Positions 60,840-64,000 of a stretch of DNA of 64,000 nucleotides are shown in pieces. Position 1 is the stretch's first letter. Every line of letters starts with the position of its first letter. Where the stretch lies: positions 1 through 64,000 of the forward strand of contig CAVYKK010000005.1 of assembly GCA_963769045.1 (NCBI GenBank). The letters are read 5' to 3'. The DNA comes from Methanocella_A sp963769045 (GTDB taxonomy: Archaea; Halobacteriota; Methanocellia; Methanocellales; Methanocellaceae). The position numbers and the translations under genes were made by a program. The notes under the pieces were generated by a model. That model made no database searches, was not told the DNA's origin, and saw only the letters and a list, made by a program, of their open reading frames with translations.

Positions 60840-61709
60840 TCAGTATACGATGCCCGGGGTGGTGTACAGGCCCAGTGCGGTCCTGTCTGCGACCGTCTTC
60901 TTGGCCTTGTCCTTCTTGCCGGTCTCGAGCTTCTCGAGCATGGCAAGGCCCATGGGTGCCGCGAACTCGGCCATCTCCTTCTTCTCGAACAGGCCAGCGG
61001 CGAGCGCCTTCTTCATGAGGTCGCTGCCCTTGGTCGTCCGGGTGAAGGTGGTGGACCAGCCGTCGGGGGTGCCGATGCTGCCGGTCGAGATGTCTGCGAA
61101 TTCGGCGGTCAGGTCACTGCACACGTGGCAGCCGTCCTGCTCGTACTTGTGGGTCTCCTTAATGGGGATCGCCACGTCCTTCGCGCCCTTGACTGCGAAC
61201 TTGCCCTTGCCGATCTCCATCTTGGTGACGGAGTCGATGGGCACCTTGCAGTGGTCCTCGATGACGGTCTTCAGGCCGGCGTAGGAGAAGTTCTCCGTGC
61301 AGAAGATGCCGACGGTCAGCGCGATCTTGTCCGCGATGTGGCGGGCGCCGAACGGGTAGAGCTGCATCTTGCGTGCCGCGTAGATCTGACATGGGGTGCC
61401 CACGATAGCGATCTTGTCGAGCGCCTGTTCACGGGCAGCGTGCTTGATCTGCGACATGTTCGGGCTGATGGTGTACTTCGTACCCGCAGCCGCGATGATC
61501 TGTTCCTTGGTGGTCGCGACGACCGGCTTTGGCAGCCAGGGGGTGTCGCTCTTTGCGGCCAGCAGGGCACCGTCGATGACGCCCTGTTCAAGCGCGTAGC
61601 ACAGTATAGAGGTTACTACGCCGCCGTCCTGGGCAACGCCGGTGACCTTCGCATCCTTGGCCTTGAGTGCCATTACTTCCTTGTATTTTCCGAATGCCAT
61701 TTGTGTCAC
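60840..61709 (-). CDS. frhB: F420-reducing hydrogenase beta subunit FrhB (set 2)
   Basis: This 289-residue FrhB transfers electrons to F420. It has VTGVAQDGGVVTSILCYAL, AIVGTPCQIYAARKMQLYPFG and CHVCSDLTAEFADISTGSIGTPDGW, the canonical family stretches. It begins one base after the frhG stop and closes the frhA-D-G-B operon. It is closer to the textbook FrhB than the set 1 copy (6436-7308). Confidence 0.95.
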   Translation of the reverse strand: MTQMAFGKYKEVMALKAKDAKVTGVAQDGGVVTSILCYALEQGVIDGALLAAKSDTPWLPKPVVATTKEQIIAAAGTKYTISPNMSQIKHAAREQALDKIAIVGTPCQIYAARKMQLYPFGARHIADKIALTVGIFCTENFSYAGLKTVIEDHCKVPIDSVTKMEIGKGKFAVKGAKDVAIPIKETHKYEQDGCHVCSDLTAEFADISTGSIGTPDGWSTTFTRTTKGSDLMKKALAAGLFEKKEMAEFAAPMGLAMLEKLETGKKDKAKKTVADRTALGLYTTPGIVY

Positions 61710-61710
61710 C

Positions 61711-62520
61711 TCACACCATCAGTTTCTTCTGTATCTCTGCCACTGGCAGGAACATCCTCGGGCAAGCAGCCGCGCAGGCGCCGCACTTTACGCAGCGGAC
61801 CTGCTGGAAGCTTGGCCTGCCGAACTCCATGTCGATTGCCCTGGTGGGGCAGGACGAGGCGCAGGTGCCGCAGCCCATGCACAGCGAGTTCTGGACGACC
61901 TGGGTCTGCAGGTCGCAGCCGCAGTGGTAGCCGCCGACGTTCTGGGCCATGAAGGGCGCCAGGTACTGGGTGTCGCCGGTGACCGCCGCAATGCAGAAGT
62001 TGTAGATGACTTCAGGTGCGGGCGGGCATCCGGGGATGTACGCGTCGACTTTTACAAGCTTGTTGATGGGTACATAGGACTCCATCTGGGGCTGGTTTGC
62101 CTGGCCGCCGCGCGAGTAGTTGCATATGCAGCCGGTGCTGGAGCAGCCGCCCAGCGCAATGACGAGGCCGGACTTCTCGCGGGCTTCCTTAATAAGGTGC
62201 ACGCTCTCCTTGTCCTGGAGACATACAGCTCCTTCTACGATCGAAATGTCAATCTTGCCCTCTGGCAGGGTCCTGGCGTCAGCGAGGGTCAGGTTGTAGA
62301 CCATGTCCACTGCGCCCAGAATATCAAGCAGCTTCTCGTAGGTGTCCGCAAGCGATACGAGACAACCGGTGCAGCCGCTTAAGTGAACGTATGCGATTTT
62401 TGGCTTTGCCACTTTTACTCCCTCCGATTTAGTTGTTGCCGGAGCCGGGGCTTTGATCTCAGTTTGAGATGTCGCCGGCGCTCCGCCAAACATTCCCTTT
62501 ACTTTGTCTAGAAAGCTCAT
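61711..62520 (-). CDS. frhG: F420-reducing hydrogenase gamma subunit FrhG (set 2)
   Basis: This 269-residue small subunit has LSGCTGCLVSLADTYE for the proximal cluster, GGCSSTGCICNYSRGG, and ferredoxin motifs CMGCGTCASSCP and CVKCGACAAACP. The first 38 residues are an unusual Ala/Pro/Lys extension encoded over the last 62 bases of frhD. ATG 62520 is the only start upstream of the core domain with a reasonable context; a shorter start cannot be excluded. Confidence 0.93.
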   Translation of the reverse strand: MSFLDKVKGMFGGAPATSQTEIKAPAPATTKSEGVKVAKPKIAYVHLSGCTGCLVSLADTYEKLLDILGAVDMVYNLTLADARTLPEGKIDISIVEGAVCLQDKESVHLIKEAREKSGLVIALGGCSSTGCICNYSRGGQANQPQMESYVPINKLVKVDAYIPGCPPAPEVIYNFCIAAVTGDTQYLAPFMAQNVGGYHCGCDLQTQVVQNSLCMGCGTCASSCPTRAIDMEFGRPSFQQVRCVKCGACAAACPRMFLPVAEIQKKLMV

Positions 62521-62980
62521 AGTTAATCCCTAGTTCTTCGAATACCATTTTAATGGCTTCGGGAATCGCTTTCTCCACTTCTTCAGTGAGCGAAATTTCA
62601 ATGTCAGGATCGGAAACCTTCGCCGGCTGACAGCCGATGACGACAATCTCCACCTTGTCCTTAAGCGCGCGTAGCGGCTCGGACAGGGTCCAGTTGTGCG
62701 CATCGATGAACTTGCCCCTGGGCAGCTCGTCCACGGTAAACTTGCGCAGCGTACCGGGCTTCGCCTTCCAGTCAATGGCATCCAGTATGATGAGTTTCTT
62801 TACCGTTTCGTCGAGAAGGGTAAAGATGAGGTGGGGTGCGCCCGTGCCCCCATCGATTACCCTCACTTCAGGCGGTAACTCATACTCGGACAGGTCCTGC
62901 GCTATCCGCGGACCAAATCCGTCATCCTGGAATAATATGTTTCCACAGCCGACTACAAGGGTTTCCCCTTCGAACATCAT
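62459..62980 (-). CDS. frhD: Hydrogenase maturation endopeptidase FrhD
   Basis: This protease of about 173 residues clips the C-terminal tail of FrhA after nickel insertion. It has the family's GCGNILFQDDGFGPRIAQ, with a metal-binding Asp/Glu region, VIDGGTGAPHLIF, and ILDAIDWKAKPGTLR. The start is ATG 62980 or the adjacent ATG 62977, overlapping the frhA stop. It is the only such gene seen in the window, so it may also mature FrhA of set 1. Confidence 0.93.
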   Translation of the reverse strand: MMFEGETLVVGCGNILFQDDGFGPRIAQDLSEYELPPEVRVIDGGTGAPHLIFTLLDETVKKLIILDAIDWKAKPGTLRKFTVDELPRGKFIDAHNWTLSEPLRALKDKVEIVVIGCQPAKVSDPDIEISLTEEVEKAIPEAIKMVFEELGINYELSRQSKGNVWRSAGDISN

Positions 62981-64000
62981 ACGAATTTCTCGTCTACGAC
63001 ATTGTGCTCTTCGTCTACAACGATCACGTGTGTAGCGCAAGAGACGCAGGGGTCGTATGCCCTGACTACGTATTCAGCCCACTTGTAGTGCTGTCCCTCG
63101 GTTGCCTTGCCGACCGTCGGGATGTTCCAGGTCGTCGCGACAAGACAGTTGTAATATGAAATCTTGCCGTTCTTGACCTTCGCAGTGTGCACATTGACGC
63201 CTCTCGGGGCTTCCTGTGGTGCGACACCGAGCCTCTCGCCGTCGCCACCCATTTCGGGTGCCTTGGTGATGGTCGGCTTGGTGGTGTCAAGCTGGGTGGC
63301 CAGTTCCTTAGCCTTCGCGAGCGCGATGGGTATCTCCATCTGTCTGGCAATGTTGATTGCCATTGCGCCCTTGGGGTCGAACTTGCCGGTGTCCTTGGCG
63401 CCGAAGCCCGCGAACCGGGTCATCCTCGCCTTCGGGCCGCCCTCTACAGCCTTGCCGCCGATGAGTGGCACCGTCGTGCAGCACTCCTCGCCTACCTCGG
63501 CCTTGGGGTACCAGGACCGCGGGGTGATCTCCGTGAACCTGTAGAAGTACTCTTCCTCGAACAGGTCTGCGTTGCCGTAGTGAAGGTCCGTGGCCATGAG
63601 CTCGTTGTTGTGCACGCCGAGCGTGGCGGGAACGTCCGAGTTCTTGATCGTGCTGATCATGAACTCTACCTGTTCCTTCATGATGGGCTCGTAGGCCGTT
63701 AAGCTCTCGAGGATCTTCCTCTTTGCGGATTCCGAGATATTGTGCTGCATGCCGCCGATCCTGATGTTCGGGGCGTGGATTGCCTCTCCACCGGTGATGT
63801 CTACGATGTTCTGCCCGATCTTCCTCATCTTCTGGATCCTGACCGTGGCTGCGAGAGCCGCGTTCGGGTCCTTGACGAAGTCCGGCAGCAGAAGCAGGTT
63901 GTGGAGCGGGTGGCTGTGGAGCAGGTTGCCCTTGTTACACAGGTGCTTCAGCACGAGGCCGTTCTTTGGCGGCTTGATGCCAAGTGCCCTGTCAATCGCG
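62977..64000 (-). CDS. frhA: F420-reducing hydrogenase alpha subunit FrhA (set 2), partial
   Basis: About 340 C-terminal residues of the [NiFe] large subunit are present, running off the window end at the right. The DPCVSCATHVIVVDEE site near the end carries the last two cluster Cys and the cleavage point. The N-terminal RxCGxCxxxH motif lies beyond the window. Its stop overlaps frhD. It heads the frhADGB operon. Confidence 0.95.
   Translation of the reverse strand, partial: AIDRALGIKPPKNGLVLKHLCNKGNLLHSHPLHNLLLLPDFVKDPNAALAATVRIQKMRKIGQNIVDITGGEAIHAPNIRIGGMQHNISESAKRKILESLTAYEPIMKEQVEFMISTIKNSDVPATLGVHNNELMATDLHYGNADLFEEEYFYRFTEITPRSWYPKAEVGEECCTTVPLIGGKAVEGGPKARMTRFAGFGAKDTGKFDPKGAMAINIARQMEIPIALAKAKELATQLDTTKPTITKAPEMGGDGERLGVAPQEAPRGVNVHTAKVKNGKISYYNCLVATTWNIPTVGKATEGQHYKWAEYVVRAYDPCVSCATHVIVVDEEHNVVDEKFV

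Overview
The window is a stretch of archaeal chromosome, almost certainly from a methanogen. It encodes archaeal information-processing proteins (exosome Rrp41/Rrp42, L37Ae, RpoP, KEOPS Pcc1, prefoldin beta, aIF1A, tyrosyl-tRNA synthetase, GatCAB). It also carries two F420-reducing [NiFe] hydrogenase operons, archaeal lipid synthesis (a prenyl diphosphate synthase) and a PGF-CTERM type surface protein. This content, with the gene order and medium-high GC, fits Methanocellales (Methanocella, formerly Rice Cluster I). The archaeal and methanogen assignments are strong; the genus is an inference.

Layout. 1-2136: exosome/ribosome/RNA polymerase/KEOPS/prefoldin operon. 2167-6017: a frameshifted membrane glycosyltransferase-like gene, a FetAB-type ABC transporter and a small Cys-rich membrane protein. 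6436-9255: frhAGB, hydrogenase set 1, which lacks frhD. 9440-12757: two paralogous secreted proteins, homoserine kinase and archaeal phosphoglycerate mutase. 13559-17011: two surface proteins. 17120-18746: rtcA and kptA, convergent and overlapping. 19996-21617: cysteine desulfurase with a small ubiquitin-like sulfur carrier. 21780-21861: tRNA-Ser(CGA). 22232-28740: a methyltransferase, DUF362, prenyl synthase, a TolB-like propeller, a DDTD-domain protein and a broken alpha/beta hydrolase. 28840-35428: asnB-gatC-gatA-gatB-topA operon, with asnB frameshifted. 35561-42008: RCC1 protein, a membrane beta-propeller/HTH regulator, a flippase and a glycosyltransferase. 42009-43341: a gene-free repeat cluster. 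43342-52268: purB, gdpD, tyrS, aIF1A, glmM, a MobB-MoaE fusion and prs. 52323-57897: a flavoprotein/HxlR pair, LysE-type transporter, UDP-sugar dehydrogenase, NifX-like proteins and a ComEC-type hydrolase. 58042-60630: an XPD/DinG-like helicase with HEAT repeats. 60840-64000: frhADGB, hydrogenase set 2, cut by the window end.

The most unusual signal is intergenic. Two element families lie between genes: long hairpins built from ~9-bp CACAAAGG/CACAGAGG-like units, and 10-16 nt alternating purine-pyrimidine CG-rich tracts. All seven convergent gene junctions with 50 or more bases of spacing carry one or both. Two tracts lie next to a ~75-nt conserved element found at two distant places. The 42-43 kb cluster contains inverted ~270-bp elements whose internal hairpin shows a compensatory base change. 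Three genes carry single-base frameshifts. Two small genes (aIF1A and the sulfur carrier) appear to need CTG starts.
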